From positions 63,934,787 through 63,998,786 of the forward strand of contig NC_081842.1 of NCBI RefSeq assembly GCF_963259705.1: a DNA stretch of 64,000 nucleotides, in the 5' to 3' direction. Numbering within the stretch: the stretch's first letter is position 1; each line of letters opens with the position of its first letter. The notes under the pieces are model-generated. The model did not search any database, was not told the DNA's origin, and was given only the letters and a program-made list of their open reading frames with translations. The stretch is from Myotis daubentonii (lineage: Eukaryota; Chordata; Mammalia; Chiroptera; Vespertilionidae). Positions 35,152-45,805 of this stretch are shown in pieces. A program made the position numbers and the translations under genes.

Positions 35152-35366
35152 CGCCGAGACCGGTTTGGCTCAGTGGATAGAGCGTCGACCTGCGGACTGA
35201 AAGGTCCCAGGTTCGATTCCGGTCAAGGGCATGTATCTGGGTTGTGGGCACATCCCCAGTAGGAGATGTGCAGGAGGCAGCTGGTCGATGTTTCTCTTTC
35301 ATCGATGTTTCTAACTCTCTCTCTCCCTTCCTCTCTGTAAAAAATCAATAAAATATATTTTTAAAA
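35152..35366 (+). mobile_element. Ves SINE nested in a Helitron
   Basis: A well-preserved copy: GGTTTGGCTCAGTGGATAGA (A box) and GGTCCCAGGTTCGATTCC (B box), then CATCGATG repeats, a TC tract and AATAAAATATATTTTT. A perfect 13-bp duplication, AAAAGGGTAATAT, lies at 35139-35151 and 35367-35379. It entered after the Helitron and is among the youngest insertions here. Confidence 0.97.
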
Positions 35367-35438
35367 AAAAGGGTAATATGCAAATTGACCCTAACAGCAG
35401 AATGACTGGGAATGACTGGTCACTATGACACACACTGA

Positions 35439-35482
35439 CCACCAGGGGGCAGACGCTCAATGCAGGAGATGCCCCCTGGTGG
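35439..35482. promoter_or_regulatory. convergent pair of CTCF-like cores
   Basis: CCACCAGGGGGCAG on plus (35439-35452) and CCACCAGGGGGCAT on minus (35469-35482), embedded in a 17-bp perfect inverted repeat. It could simply be a Helitron hairpin; protein binding is not shown. Confidence 0.45.
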
Positions 35483-35820
35483 TCAGTGCACTTCCACAAG
35501 GGGAGCTCTGCTAAGCCACAAGCCAGGCTGATGGCTGCCAGCACAGCGGTGGTGGTGGGAGCCTCTCCTGCCTCCTCAGCAGCACTAAGGATGTCTGACC
35601 ACAGCTTAGGCCTGCTCCCCGCTGACAAGTGGACATCACCCAAGGGCTCCCGGGCTGCCAGAGGGATGTCTGACTGCCAGCTTAGGCCCGTTCCCCCGGG
35701 GAGCGGGCCTAAGCCGGCAGGTAGACATCCCCCAAGGGCTCCCAGACTGTGAGAGGGCACAGGCCAGGCTGAGGGACCCCCCCCCCCGAGTGCACAAATT
35801 TTTGTGCACTGGGCTTCTAG

Positions 35821-36156
35821 TCCTATCTAATAAAAGAGAAACATGGTAATTGGCGTACGACCGATACCCTTTTCATTGGCTAATCAGCGAGTTATGCAAA
35901 TTAACTGTCAGCCAAGATGGCGGCCGGCAGCCAGGCAGCTTGAAACTAACATGAGGCTTGCTTGCTTCAGTGACGGAGGAAACCAACGTTCCCCGCCTGC
36001 CGCTGCCTCTGAGCTGGCAGTTTAAGAAACATTGTAACAAATACGCCCAACTTCAGCCAGCAGATTCGCAACATTGTAAGCAAAGGCCAGAAACCTACTT
36101 TCAGCCGCGGAGGCCTAAGAGCTGGAGCCAAGCCTCAAGCTAAAGCTGGCCCAGAA

Positions 36157-36187
<31 letters not shown>

Positions 36188-36342
36188 AAAAAGGAGCGTT
36201 TGGGAGTTCAGTCACCCCCAGCCTGAAAACAGCCCTCAGCCCCTCACCCAGACTGTCCAGGCACCCCAGTGGGGACCCCCACCCTGATCCAGGACACCCT
36301 TCAGGGCAAACCAGCCGGCCCCACCCGTGCACCAGGCCTCTA
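35821..36342 (+). mobile_element. Helitron array unit 3
   Basis: Starts TCCTATCTAATAAAAGAG directly after the CTAG of unit 2, and ends GCACCAGGCCTCTA. Its 5' part (GGCGTACGACCGATACCC, CATTGGCTAATCAG) matches the minus-strand Helitron at 48.3-49.5 kb. It holds an ATGCAAAT octamer and AAGATGGCGGC, a full YY1-type motif. An internal AATAAA plus a run of about 28 A precedes the 3' half. Confidence 0.9.
35894..35934 (+). promoter_or_regulatory. octamer and YY1-like motifs in a Helitron
   Basis: ATGCAAAT (35894-35901) and AAGATGGCGGC (35924-35934) match the POU octamer and YY1 consensus. Similar pairs recur in other Helitrons of the window. Activity is unknown. Confidence 0.4.
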
Positions 36343-36967
36343 CCCTATATAGTAAAAGGGTAATATGCCTCCCAGAACCGGGATCAGCGGAGCCATGAGG
36401 CCTCCCGGCACTGGAATCAGCATGACAGGGGGCAGCACCCAAACCCCCTGATCGCCCTGCGGCTCTGTGTGTGACAGGGGGCGGGGCCACAACCTCCCTA
36501 TCCACCCTGCTCTGTGCCTGATAGGGGGGAGCTCCCCCCCCCCCACGGGCCCTGCTCTGTGTGTGACGGGGTAGAGCCATAACCTCCCCATCAGCCCTGC
36601 CCTGAGTGTGAGAGTGGCGGCGCCCCAACCCCCTGATCTGCCCTGCTCTGTGGGTGATAGAGGGCAGCACCCCAACCCCCTGATGGGCCCTGCTCTGTGC
36701 GTGACAGGGGGTTGCTCCACAACCTCCCCATCGACCCTGCCTTGAGTGTGACAGGGGGCGGCGCCCCAACTCCCCAATCAGCCCTGCTCTGAGCCCGACC
36801 AGGGGCTGCACCTAGGGATTGGGCCTGCCCTCTGCCACCCGGGAGCAGGCCTAAGCCAGCAGGTCGTTATCTCCCGAGGGGTCCCAGACTGCTAGAGGGC
36901 ACAGGCCAGGCTGAGGGACCTCCCCCCCCCCCCCGAGTGCACAAATTTTTGTGCACCGGGCCTCTAG
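36343..36967 (+). mobile_element. Helitron array unit 4
   Basis: Starts CCCTATATAGTAAAAGGG (T lost or changed at the first base) and ends GTGCACCGGGCCTCTAG followed by host T. A GTGCACAAATTTTTGTGCAC hairpin precedes the end. The middle is a minisatellite not seen in the other units. Confidence 0.9.
36455..36800 (+). repeat. about 46-bp minisatellite, about 8 units
   Basis: CCCTGCTCTGTGTGTGACAG-like starts recur at about 36504, 36549, 36595, 36641, 36688, 36735 and 36782, a period of 45-47 bp. Each unit ends in variants of CCAACCCCCTGATC. Frames through it are open by composition, not coding. Confidence 0.85.
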
Positions 36968-36989
36968 TATATAATAAAGAGGGTAGTTG

Positions 36990-37510
36990 TATTTTCAATA
37001 AATAGCAAGTAGTGTCATGAAGTTCTTTCTCCTCATGTGAGTAGTTCAAGTTGAAGAAAAAAAGTCAAGTATACTAAACGATGATGTGCTAGAAGTTCTA
37101 CTCCATAGTTTTAGGTAAAATGCAGAGTTCTTCATGCTTCCCTTATTCAACTCCAGAGGAAGTAGAGAGAATACAGAAGAGAAGAGAAATTAGATATCTT
37201 ATCAAAACTTCTTTTAAAGGAGTGACTTGTTTTTCTCAAAAGATGGAATTGTTTCATTATACTTGTCTGTATGTCTCAAGAGAACTTTTATAAAGATTTC
37301 AGACTTCCTAATAAAAATTTTTTTCCGATTTTCAGCCTCTGCTAATATTTCTTCTGAGTGACCTGCACAAAATAAACATCAATTTCCTGATGCCACTGGT
37401 CTTATTAAAATCCATCTGTGACTTTCTGTTTCTAATACATCTAATGCAATTCTACTGCTTGGAATTTAGGTCTTATGCCATTTGGTCAGGGTTTTTTGCT
37501 CCTTCCCTGT
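36990..37510. other. unclassified sequence
   Basis: No gene or named repeat. Confidence 0.4.
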
Positions 37511-37514
37511 AATA

Positions 37515-37706
37515 CAGCAGTTCTCAAACTTTAACAAGTATCAGAATCACCTGGAAGGCTGTTCAAATACAGATTCCTGGGCCCCAGCCCCATGAATTGC
37601 CAGTTCAGTAGGTCTGGGGTGGGCCCTGGGAATATGCATTCGTGAAAAGTTCCCAGGTCATTGTGCTGATGCCTCCTGCCCAGGGACACCACACTTTAAG
37701 GACCTC
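37515..37706 (+). mobile_element. MER5A (hAT-Charlie)
   Basis: CAGCAGTTCTCAAACTTTAA start, AGAATCACCTGGAAGGC, CAGTAGGTCTGGGGTGGG and a final ACCACACTTTAAGGACCTCT match MER5A over its full 190-bp length. Confidence 0.92.
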
Positions 37707-37719
37707 TAATCCCAACACA

Positions 37720-38140
37720 ACCCATTTACTACATGTTTTAGTACAATGCCTGCAACATTGTAAATACTCAATAAATGCTTATATATCATTTTTATTCCTT
37801 ACTATCGAATAAAAATGCCATTTTCAACCATGCCCTTGCTTCGTTGCCCACAGTTTATAAATAGGCTATTTCTACCCAATCTTTGCCTACTAGGAACCAT
37901 CTTGTCTTAGGTAAAACTCCAATCAATTTTCTTAAAAAACTTTTAAGTCATCAATAACCCCTCCTTTTCTGAATGCACATTGATCCATGCCATTTTTTCA
38001 TTATACATTGGCATGAAAGTGTGCTAATTTGTTTTCTTAGTAAAATTGTTCCTCCATCTAAATGAGGAGAGCTGAAGCTATATCTTGCACATCTGCTGTA
38101 CCCACCACAATGTCCAAAATAACTATTGAATGGGGAAAAA
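37720..38140 (+). mobile_element. possible L2 3'-end relic
   Basis: ACAATGCCTGCAACATTG and TAAATACTCAATAAATGC resemble the L2 3' terminus; the remainder is weak. Confidence 0.35.
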
Positions 38141-38399
38141 TGGATTATTTGCTTTTAGGTACTCGAATAGGCATCTATTTTGAAGATTGTAGAAAAACTC
38201 ACAAAGTATATATTTGTTTAATAGGAGGGCAGAGGGTGTGAGTAAATACTGATTCAATTTCTCTTAAAGTACTAAAGGATGACTTGAAAACAACTTCAAA
38301 ACTCAACTTTATTGCCAAATTAAAATTTATGGTTTAGCTTGTTTCTTTTTGTAAAGTTAGAGTGTTTTGAATCTCAAATCCTACTGACCCTCTTCTCTT

Positions 38400-38616
38400 A
38401 AAAAAACACATATTTTAATTTATTTCAGAGGGGAAGGGAGAGGGAGGAAGAGATAGAAACATCAATGATGGGAGAGAATCATTGATCAGCTGCCTCCCTG
38501 CATGCCCCACAATGGGGATTGAGCCTGCAACTCAGGCATGCGCCCTGATTAGGAATCTAACCATAACCTCCTGGTTCATAGGTCAATGCTCAACCACTGA
38601 GCCATGCCAGCTGGGC
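38400..38616 (-). mobile_element. Ves SINE, antisense
   Basis: Complement order: A-rich tail, GAGGGGAAGGGAGAGGG, AACATCAATGATGG, then GGTCAATGCTCAACCACTGA and GCCATGCCAGCTGGG. A 15-bp duplication with one mismatch (TGACCCTCTTCTCTT / TGAACCTCTTCTCTT) flanks it. Confidence 0.95.
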
Positions 38617-38969
38617 TGAACCTCTTCTCTTTATTATAAATATTTATAGTACATATATTATGTAACATTATAGAGGCTTGATTTGCTTCCTAAGCACAAG
38701 ATTTGGAGAAAGGCATTTTCAGGTAGACAATTTTGCTGATTCTATGATTGAGAACTAAAACATTGGGCACTGAGCAGTTTTTCATTAAGCACTTACCCAT
38801 TGGATTAAGCAACTTCTTTTCAGCAGGGTGCTAAGTCTTTGGAGTTTAGATGGTTGACTTGCAGTTAATTTTGTACAGAAGAGAATTACTTGAACACCAC
38901 TAACTTTTTCAGACACCTCTCTAGAAGTAACTTTGGTTTAGCAGAAACTGCAAATTAACTTGTTTGTTA

Positions 38970-39560
38970 AGTCATCCAGTGGACATATATTGAATGCCTA
39001 CATGTACTGGGAATTGTAGGAAATATTTAGAGAATTAAGAGATGCATCCAATATAGATTCTCCTTTCCATCAGGTATGGCTGGTAGAACATGTGTGTCCA
39101 TAAAGACCTATGTCTTGAGATAGAAAGAATTAAGTGTCATCAAGAGAGGCTACATTGAGGAACAGTACAGACTCTAGAGGACATTAGGGGAAACTTACAG
39201 CAGAAGCTTTAGATTGGGTCAGCAAGGGTGCATATCGGTATGTGCAGGGGCGGGGAGATAAACAGCTTTTACAAAACCTGGTCACTCTTCACTCCAGTTG
39301 AATTCTAGAGAAAGGGACTGAGTCAGGGGTCAGGGTGGAGGAATGTGAATGTGAAAACCCTCTGGTTCTGTTGGACTGGAGTTCCAGGGGCAGCAGGAAG
39401 AAGGTTGGAAGAGCTGGCTGGTGCCAGTTCAAGAAGTGCTGTCAACATCAGGCCAAGGCAGACGGGTTTATGCTGTGCATAACAGGATAGGAAGTAAAAT
39501 GAATCAATCTGTGCTTCAACAAAATTAGTTTGGCAAGAGAATATAAATTGAATTGTCTAT
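38970..39560 (-). mobile_element. L2 LINE relic, antisense
   Basis: TATTGAATGCCTACATGTAC at the left and TATGCTGTGCATAACAGG, ACAAAATTAGTTTGGCAAG at the right fit the order of antisense L2. Degraded. Confidence 0.5.
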
Positions 39561-41440
39561 AGTCTTACTTCTGGCCTTCTGTCTATACTTTTGATGAATT
39601 GGCATCTTTATGGACTTTTACCCCTCCTGGACCTTGAGACTTGCGGGGATTTCTTGGGCAGTATTGCTTTCCTCAATGAAAGAGGGGCCTAGGGTCTATG
39701 ACCAACTTGTTGAAAGGGCTTGTCTAGAGGGTTACCAAGTCAATCAAGCAGATAATACTCTTCTAAGAAAAACTAAGGCCCAGTTATATGTGTACTTCAT
39801 GATTCAACAGGTATATCAAGGACTTTTAAAATGTACTGAAATAAAAATTCATAGGTGTCAGCACTCTATAAAAAGTTGGAGTCCAGCAGCAGAGGGTTTT
39901 TTTTTATCAGGCCCAGATTGCTCGAGATAGTCTTTGGGAGCTGATCTGAGAATGATGGAGGCCATGTATATACTAGGCAGATATTGGCATCCTGCAAGTA
40001 ACTTTACCTCTCCTACAGGAATGGAGACACCCAATAGATATTTTAGACAGCTTACATTATGAAATTATCTGGTGAAATATGGAGAGTTGCTATTTTAGTT
40101 TTATATTAATTAATTATGAATACATCCAAAGTGAAAGAAAATATGTACTCCCAGAACACACTAGAATTTTCCCTTTATATTATTTTGAATCTAAATAAAG
40201 ATGAGAAGTTATCAAACCAATACATCTTCTATCAATGTATTTACTCAGCTGAGAAATGCAAAGTCAGCCTTCTACTAGTAATTTTTTTAAATTGATGTGG
40301 ATATGTGGTCGTTAGGTAGGTGTTAATTACAGAAAATAAATGTTTGTTAAACCTGCCCACACACATTAACAAAACCAAAAAATCACACTATTTGCTGTAA
40401 ACCTAATACATTTCATCACACAAAAGCTGTGAGTTTTAAGAGTATGTATGAAATATTATTTTGTTCATACTTCTCAAAACTGTTTGGGGCTGCTCTGTGT
40501 TGCAGTTTTTAGATTTCCCTGTCCATTTCCCCTCGCCTCCCAGCCCCCCCCCCCCTTTTTTTTTTATCTGTGTCTGCTTTCTGCAGATGACTAGATGACT
40601 TGATGTCATTTATTTTCCAATTGGGATGTTTGTACAAAAGCAGAGCAATTGCGCCCTCAGCTGGCCAGAGAAGTGGTGACAGTGTGAATTTCTCTGAGTT
40701 TGAGGCATAGCAGACAGGAGAGAATCTGTTTTGATATGTGAAGATGTATTTTCTTGTGTATTCTAAAGTTTAGCAATTTCCCAAGGCACACTCATTTCTT
40801 TAGATATTATGACCCCCCCCATCGCACTCTGCAATTATCAAAGAAGAGAAGAAAGGTACACGCTGAGCTCCTCAAGGAATACCACTTATCACTGTACTTT
40901 TGCCAGATAGCTAGAGGGAGTCAACAGAGGTCTAAGTTCTTAATTGGCATGTTGCAGGCCCATGATAAAAATCTCTGAATGACTCATAACTGTTTTTCAT
41001 TCGTCTCTCTAACTCATCTGTCTGCTTTTTAGGAGGAAATCAGCATTAAACTGATTTAGTACTTCACAGTCTAAAGTTGGAAATACACATTTTTTATTCT
41101 CCTGACATCCCCAGACTGAATGGGAAGAAAGAAAATGCTTTTCACTCTTCAGAAAGGATACTGTACTCACTGACTATATATAAGGAGGGTAGGGGCCCTC
41201 CCTGAAGCCTGATGGACCCCAAGCAACCAACTCAGTCCCTTCCACTGAAGAAAAAAGCAGCATTATTTCCAAGAGGACTCAGAATGTACAATAACAGTGG
41301 CAGCAGCCTGGGGCCTTAGGATTCTTTGGAAAGGGAACCATGGGCCATTTCTTTATAAGCTAATTTGGTGTAACAGGGCTGTCATTAACAGAGGTCAGAT
41401 ATTCAGAGTCTCAGGTGCTCATATCAAGTAATCAATTAAT
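39561..41440. other. mostly unique sequence
   Basis: No gene is recognised. A 106-codon plus frame at 39610-39930 has no domain and no splice or promoter context. A homopolymer pair C13/T11 lies near 40540. Confidence 0.45.
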
Positions 41441-41443
41441 AGC

Positions 41444-41592
41444 TTTTTAAAAAATATGTTTGTTTTTTAATTGATGTTAGAGAGAGAGGAAGGGAGAGGG
41501 GCAGAGAGGTAGAAACATCAATGAGAGAGAAATATCCATCAGCTTCCTCTTTCATGGCCCCTACTGGGGTCAAGCCTTCAAGCCCGGTATGT
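41444..41592 (-). mobile_element. Ves SINE, antisense, 5'-truncated
   Basis: Tail complement, then TTAATTGATGTTAGAGAGAG, GGTAGAAACATCAATGAGAG and CCCCTACTGGGGTCAAGCC. The tRNA-like head is missing. Confidence 0.85.
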
Positions 41593-41959
41593 GTCATAAT
41601 TTTATCTTTTAAATCTTGCACATATACCCTAATTCATACATTAATTTGGGCTTGCAATGTTTTCCACTAATTTAGTGACCCAGGGGAGAATTGTGATGGT
41701 AGATGTGAGGGGAGGATAGGTCCCCAGTTAGAGATGTTTCCCTAGCAAGACAACTGCTTACGTTGCACCATGTAATTGGTCCTGAGCTCTGACAACAAGC
41801 ATAAATCTCTGAATTACTGTAACCAGCCTGAGCTAGACCTAAACTCGCAGCCTCCAATGGGATTGCTTTTTTTTTTCTTCCTGAAATTCAGCACTTTGGA
41901 AATCAAAATGGCTTTATCATTTTCCTGGTAAATTCACTCCCCTCCTGACTTGTCTTTTC

Positions 41960-42700
41960 TGTCATCGTATTTTCAGTAACAGATTCGTTGCTGACTACTC
42001 TTTCTTTCTTGCATCTATTATCCAAAAAGCTCTCTATGCTACATTAATATTCTCAAATTTTCTTCCTTTCCTCATTCTTCCATTCACACCACCTCCACCG
42101 TAATTGTGTCCCGATCCCTAACCGGGCTAAGTGTAACTCAATTGCCCGCTCTGGGCTCTGCGTTCTATAGTTCATTCTCACTGGATGTTCACCAAGTAGA
42201 GAATGAAAGTGTCTTCCCAAGTGGCTTTCAGTGTGTCCTAGGGTCTGGCTCTCATCTTTGCCTCTGAAGCTCCTATGCTACGATCTTGTATGTGAGCTTG
42301 TCCCTCATGTTCCTGTGTTAGCTGGATTCTAGACTTCTGCCCTGCAGTTCTCTCTACCAAAATGCCTTCCCCTCCCCTTTCACTTACTGAAACTATACCC
42401 ATCCTGCAAGGACATGTTCACACCCTTCCTTCTTTCCAATAACTTCTTTGAATGCCTTGCCAAGAAAGAGATCTCGTACTCCTCTCATCCATTCTACTAT
42501 ACAAAGTAGGGGTCCATTGGCCAGCCATATGTATGCTACATTATATCCTGTGTTTCTCTCATTTATTTTCTAAGTTGTATGTATTTGAGGTCAGAGACAA
42601 GGGCTCATTCATCCTGACATATTATCAAGCAACCAAACATTCAGTGCTCTGTACATCTGAAATAACTGCTTATGTTGTTAATTTGAATGTACATGTTTAA
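41960..42700 (+). mobile_element. L2 LINE relic, sense (3' half likely)
   Basis: ATGCCTTCCCCTCCCCTTTC, CATCCTGCAAGGACATGTTC, then AACTTCTTTGAATGCCTTGC follow the sense L2 3' region. The left 350 bp are uncertain. Confidence 0.5.
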
Positions 42701-43139
42701 GGAAAAATACGCTTATAAATAAAATATGTATACTTTAATTTATCCTTCTTATAAATCAGGAGTTTCGGCTAAATACCTTGCTGAAAGATATACTAGCATC
42801 TTATACAGAAATAGGTTTTAAGAGTGCTCTAAGATAATTCTTTAGGGGAATTGCTTTAATGAACAGGTTAAAAAGCAAATATAGTTAATATATTAATCAC
42901 TTATAAATAAATAGGTACTTTGAAAGTAACAATTATATTTTTTTCTTGGTTGTTTTAAAACTTACATCCTGAAACATAACAGGAGCAGGTAAACTTAGCA
43001 AATCCTTTAAAAACACTCTATCCAATCCACATCCAAATATATTTTGAAATATTGGAGATCAAATTTTAAAAATTCTTTTGCACTTCTTATCTCATCTGAA
43101 CTGTGGTCTTCTTGATACATCTGACAAGAAAAGTGGTGA

Positions 43140-43260
43140 GATACTTGTCATTTAATAAATATTTACTGAGCAACCAATGTGTCGGGTACCAGGGAACCCA
43201 CAGTTAGCCAAATTGATAAGGTCCTTGTGCTCCTTTCAAAGCTTTATGCTGGGAATATGA
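43140..43260 (-). mobile_element. L2 3'-end relic, antisense
   Basis: TTTAATAAATATTTACTGAG, then CAATGTGTCGGGTACCAGGG and GTCCTTGTGCTCC, are the antisense L2 terminus. Confidence 0.55.
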
Positions 43261-43659
43261 CTTTTTCTATTTTATATTCTGCCAGGAATACCAATTTTGG
43301 AACCTGAATAATTATTTTAAGGTGAATTGAGGAATATAAGCTGGTTAGCTACATTTCCCTCTTCTGCTAACTTCCTTCAAACTTAAAAAAAATTTCAGAG
43401 ACGAATTTAATGAAAATTTATTTTTAATTTTGTTTCACAGCAGGAAAAAGTAACTGAAAAGAAAACTTATTATCAGTGTTACCAGAGGACATTACTGGGT
43501 GTGTTCTGGTTAAGTACATGTAATTTAAACTTTCTTCTTCCCCCTTTCTCTTTAAACCATGTAACACACAAATAAGATACGTCTTGGAAAGATGGAGAAA
43601 CTAAATAGAACACTTCATAAAAACTGGAATTTAGAGTTCGAAGGGCCTCTAAGAGCATA

Positions 43660-43790
43660 CAATTCAACTACCTCATTTTTCCATAAAGGGAAAGGAAACT
43701 CAGAAAGGAAATGAATTTCTCAAGGGTTTGTAGTGAATTAGCCAATACAGACCCAAAAAAGTCTTCAGACAACCTGTTCAGTTCCTTTTT
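43660..43790 (-). mobile_element. MIR SINE, antisense
   Basis: CTCATTTTTCCATAAAGGG and CTCAGAAAGGAAATGAATTT, then GTAGTGAATTAGCC, in complementary MIR order. Confidence 0.6.
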
Positions 43791-43899
43791 CTCTAAACTG
43801 TATTGTTCCTGACAGCTATTTTCTTCATTTAGACATTGCCCACAAACATAGTTTTTCATTTTTAGTATGTCTAGCATACTTTTGCAGTCACTGTAGATA

Positions 43900-44480
43900 A
43901 AGTAACAAAAATCCCATCCATACTATCAAGAACCTCACAGCCTGGAGAGGGAGACTGCTTGTTATAGGGCATTTTGATAAATGTTGTAATAGGAGATTGC
44001 ATAGCTTTATAGAAGAGCAAAGAAGGAGAGCATCTAACACACAGTGGAGGGCTAGAGAAGGCTCCCGGAAAGAAATGAAACCCACTGGGGCATCCTAGAA
44101 AATGTACGTTCTTTTTAAAAATTATTAATTACTATTGAGAATAAGGCATAGGGTGATATTCTAGACAGAGGGAACATGTGTGCAAAGGCTCAGAGTGTGA
44201 GATTGCATAGCAAAGTGCATAGGGCAGGGATCTGAGGGTGAAGATGAGACTCAAAAGGTAGGTGAGGTCTAGGGCATCACAAATCTTGGATACTTTCAAA
44301 GGAGTTTTTGGCTTTTTCCCTAATGATGATAAAGAACTTTTGAAAAGCTTTCAGCAAGGAGTGATGGGTATGTGTATGTGTCAAATAATTAAATCTTCAT
44401 TGTCAAGAGTGTAGCAGTGCAGAGGACAGAGGTGGGTGGCACTACAGACAGCGAGGCCAAATAAGAGTTTGTTTTGATAA
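43900..44480 (-). mobile_element. L2 LINE relic, antisense
   Basis: AGAACCTCACAGCCTGGAG, GACAGAGGGAACATGTGTGC, AAAGGCTCAGAGTGTGAG and CTTTCAGCAAGGAGTGATGG follow antisense L2 order closely. Confidence 0.75.
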
Positions 44481-45410
44481 TTCAAATAAGCACTGATGAA
44501 AACTCAACCTAAACCTCACCCTTATTACTCATGTTGACCCAAAGAAAATAAGGGCATGAGGCATACCATGCACAATGGAAACCCACAAATCCTAGTCTAG
44601 AAATGAGCTTCAGGAATGCATAAGCTCCTGAAAGTGAAAGCATACTGGCTGCCTGTAAGTATGTGCAGCTTACAGAGAAGGTAGGTGCAGTTTATTATCA
44701 AAGGGGATGGTCCTTCCAGTTTTTTTGTTTGTTTGTTTGTTTTTTAAGCAACTGTGCTAGACACCTGACAGAGTTTCTCTGGTGCCTCACTCTCTCCCAA
44801 GGAGAAGCTGATCTTCCTGGGTTAGGGTTGTACATGGAAGGGAAATGATTTTTTTGGATCATCTATCTTTTGGCTGAAATCAATGTAGTAGGTTGGTAAC
44901 TGCAGAAGCCATGGTCATTATCATGGCCTCTCACCAGAACCTGAGCCACAATTCATATGGTTTCAGAGAGAGTGTCAGTGGCGGGGAGGGGGAAGCATAG
45001 ACAATTCACATTTGGGTGGCACCACGTGGTATGATCAGCAGTTGCTGAATCTCTGCAGTGCAGCATAGCCTCAGAGTCCAGTCTATCTTAAATCCTGAGT
45101 GGATTATTGGTCTATGTCCTATACTGCTATAACTGTGCAGTTCTGAGAAACCAGATGCTATGTGTTTAATTTTTTCTATAATAAAATTGTACATATGTAT
45201 CATATTAATAAAATAATGGCATCTTGTTTTCATCTTTTGTGCATTGTAGCTTTTTCATAACTTAAACGGCCTTTTCTCTTTGAGCATCATTATAAACCCC
45301 GAGCTGCTCACACTTTCAATGTGTCCAAAAAGTATTCAAGGAATCATTGATTAGACAATAGGACACCTGGAAGCCGACTCTTATTCTTTCAGTATCATCC
45401 CTGCTGTTTT
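44481..45410. other. unclassified sequence
   Basis: No gene or named repeat; a GTTT tract occurs near 44725. Confidence 0.4.
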
Positions 45411-45412
45411 CA

Positions 45413-45414
<2 letters not shown>

Positions 45415-45466
<52 letters not shown>
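45415..45466. repeat. (GT)n microsatellite
   Basis: 26 uninterrupted GT units, the longest TG tract of the window. Confidence 0.98.
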
Positions 45467-45469
<3 letters not shown>

Positions 45470-45699
45470 TGGTTTCTGACAACCAGATATTCCAGGCACA
45501 TTTTGATTCCTCCTATCACAAGAAGTGTAATCAGCTACCTTACATGGAGCCCAGGTTCCTTTCAGTACAGATTAGTATCAAAGTAAGGTCTGGAAAACTT
45601 TATTTCTAAAGTCATTGCTTATATTATTCTTTCTAATTTACATCTTGCTAGAAGCCTCTACTCTTACAATATGTGATTCTATCAACCAATAACATTTTC

Positions 45700-45805
45700 C
45701 TTTATTTATACCTTTTAACATTTTATATACTTCATAAGACAGTGTGTGGCATACATGTAACAGGTGCTTAGCAATGTCGCATAAACTCTACAGAATCAAT
45801 GAATC
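45700..45805 (+). mobile_element. L2 3'-end relic, sense
   Basis: AGACAGTGTGTGGCATACAT and AACAGGTGCTTAGCAATG fit the L2 terminus. Confidence 0.45.

Larger units (their letters stand above)
35128..35820 (+). mobile_element. Helitron array unit 2, split by a Ves SINE
   Basis: Starts TCCTATATAATAAAAGGG and ends GTGCACTGGGCTTCTAG, with a GTGCACAAATTTTTGTGCAC hairpin. Without the SINE it is about 465 bp. The interior carries an inverted repeat, CTGACCACCAGGGGGCA and its complement, that also forms a pair of CTCF-like cores. Confidence 0.92.

Noticed and set aside
35152..35366. tRNA gene suggested by A and B boxes
   Set aside because: It has the Ves SINE body, TC tract, A-rich tail and a target duplication, so it is a tRNA-derived SINE and not a functional tRNA gene.
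36236..36811. 191-codon minus-strand open frame, the longest in the window
   Set aside because: It lies across the 46-bp minisatellite of a Helitron. The frame stays open because of GC-rich repeated units and shows no domain.
39610..39930. 106-codon ATG-initiated frame
   Set aside because: No similarity to a known family by eye, no promoter or splice evidence, and length within chance for this much sequence.
45415..45519. Open frames through (GT)n tracts (also near 546, 5460, 27823)
   Set aside because: Alternating Cys-Val or Thr-His frames are produced by the microsatellites.
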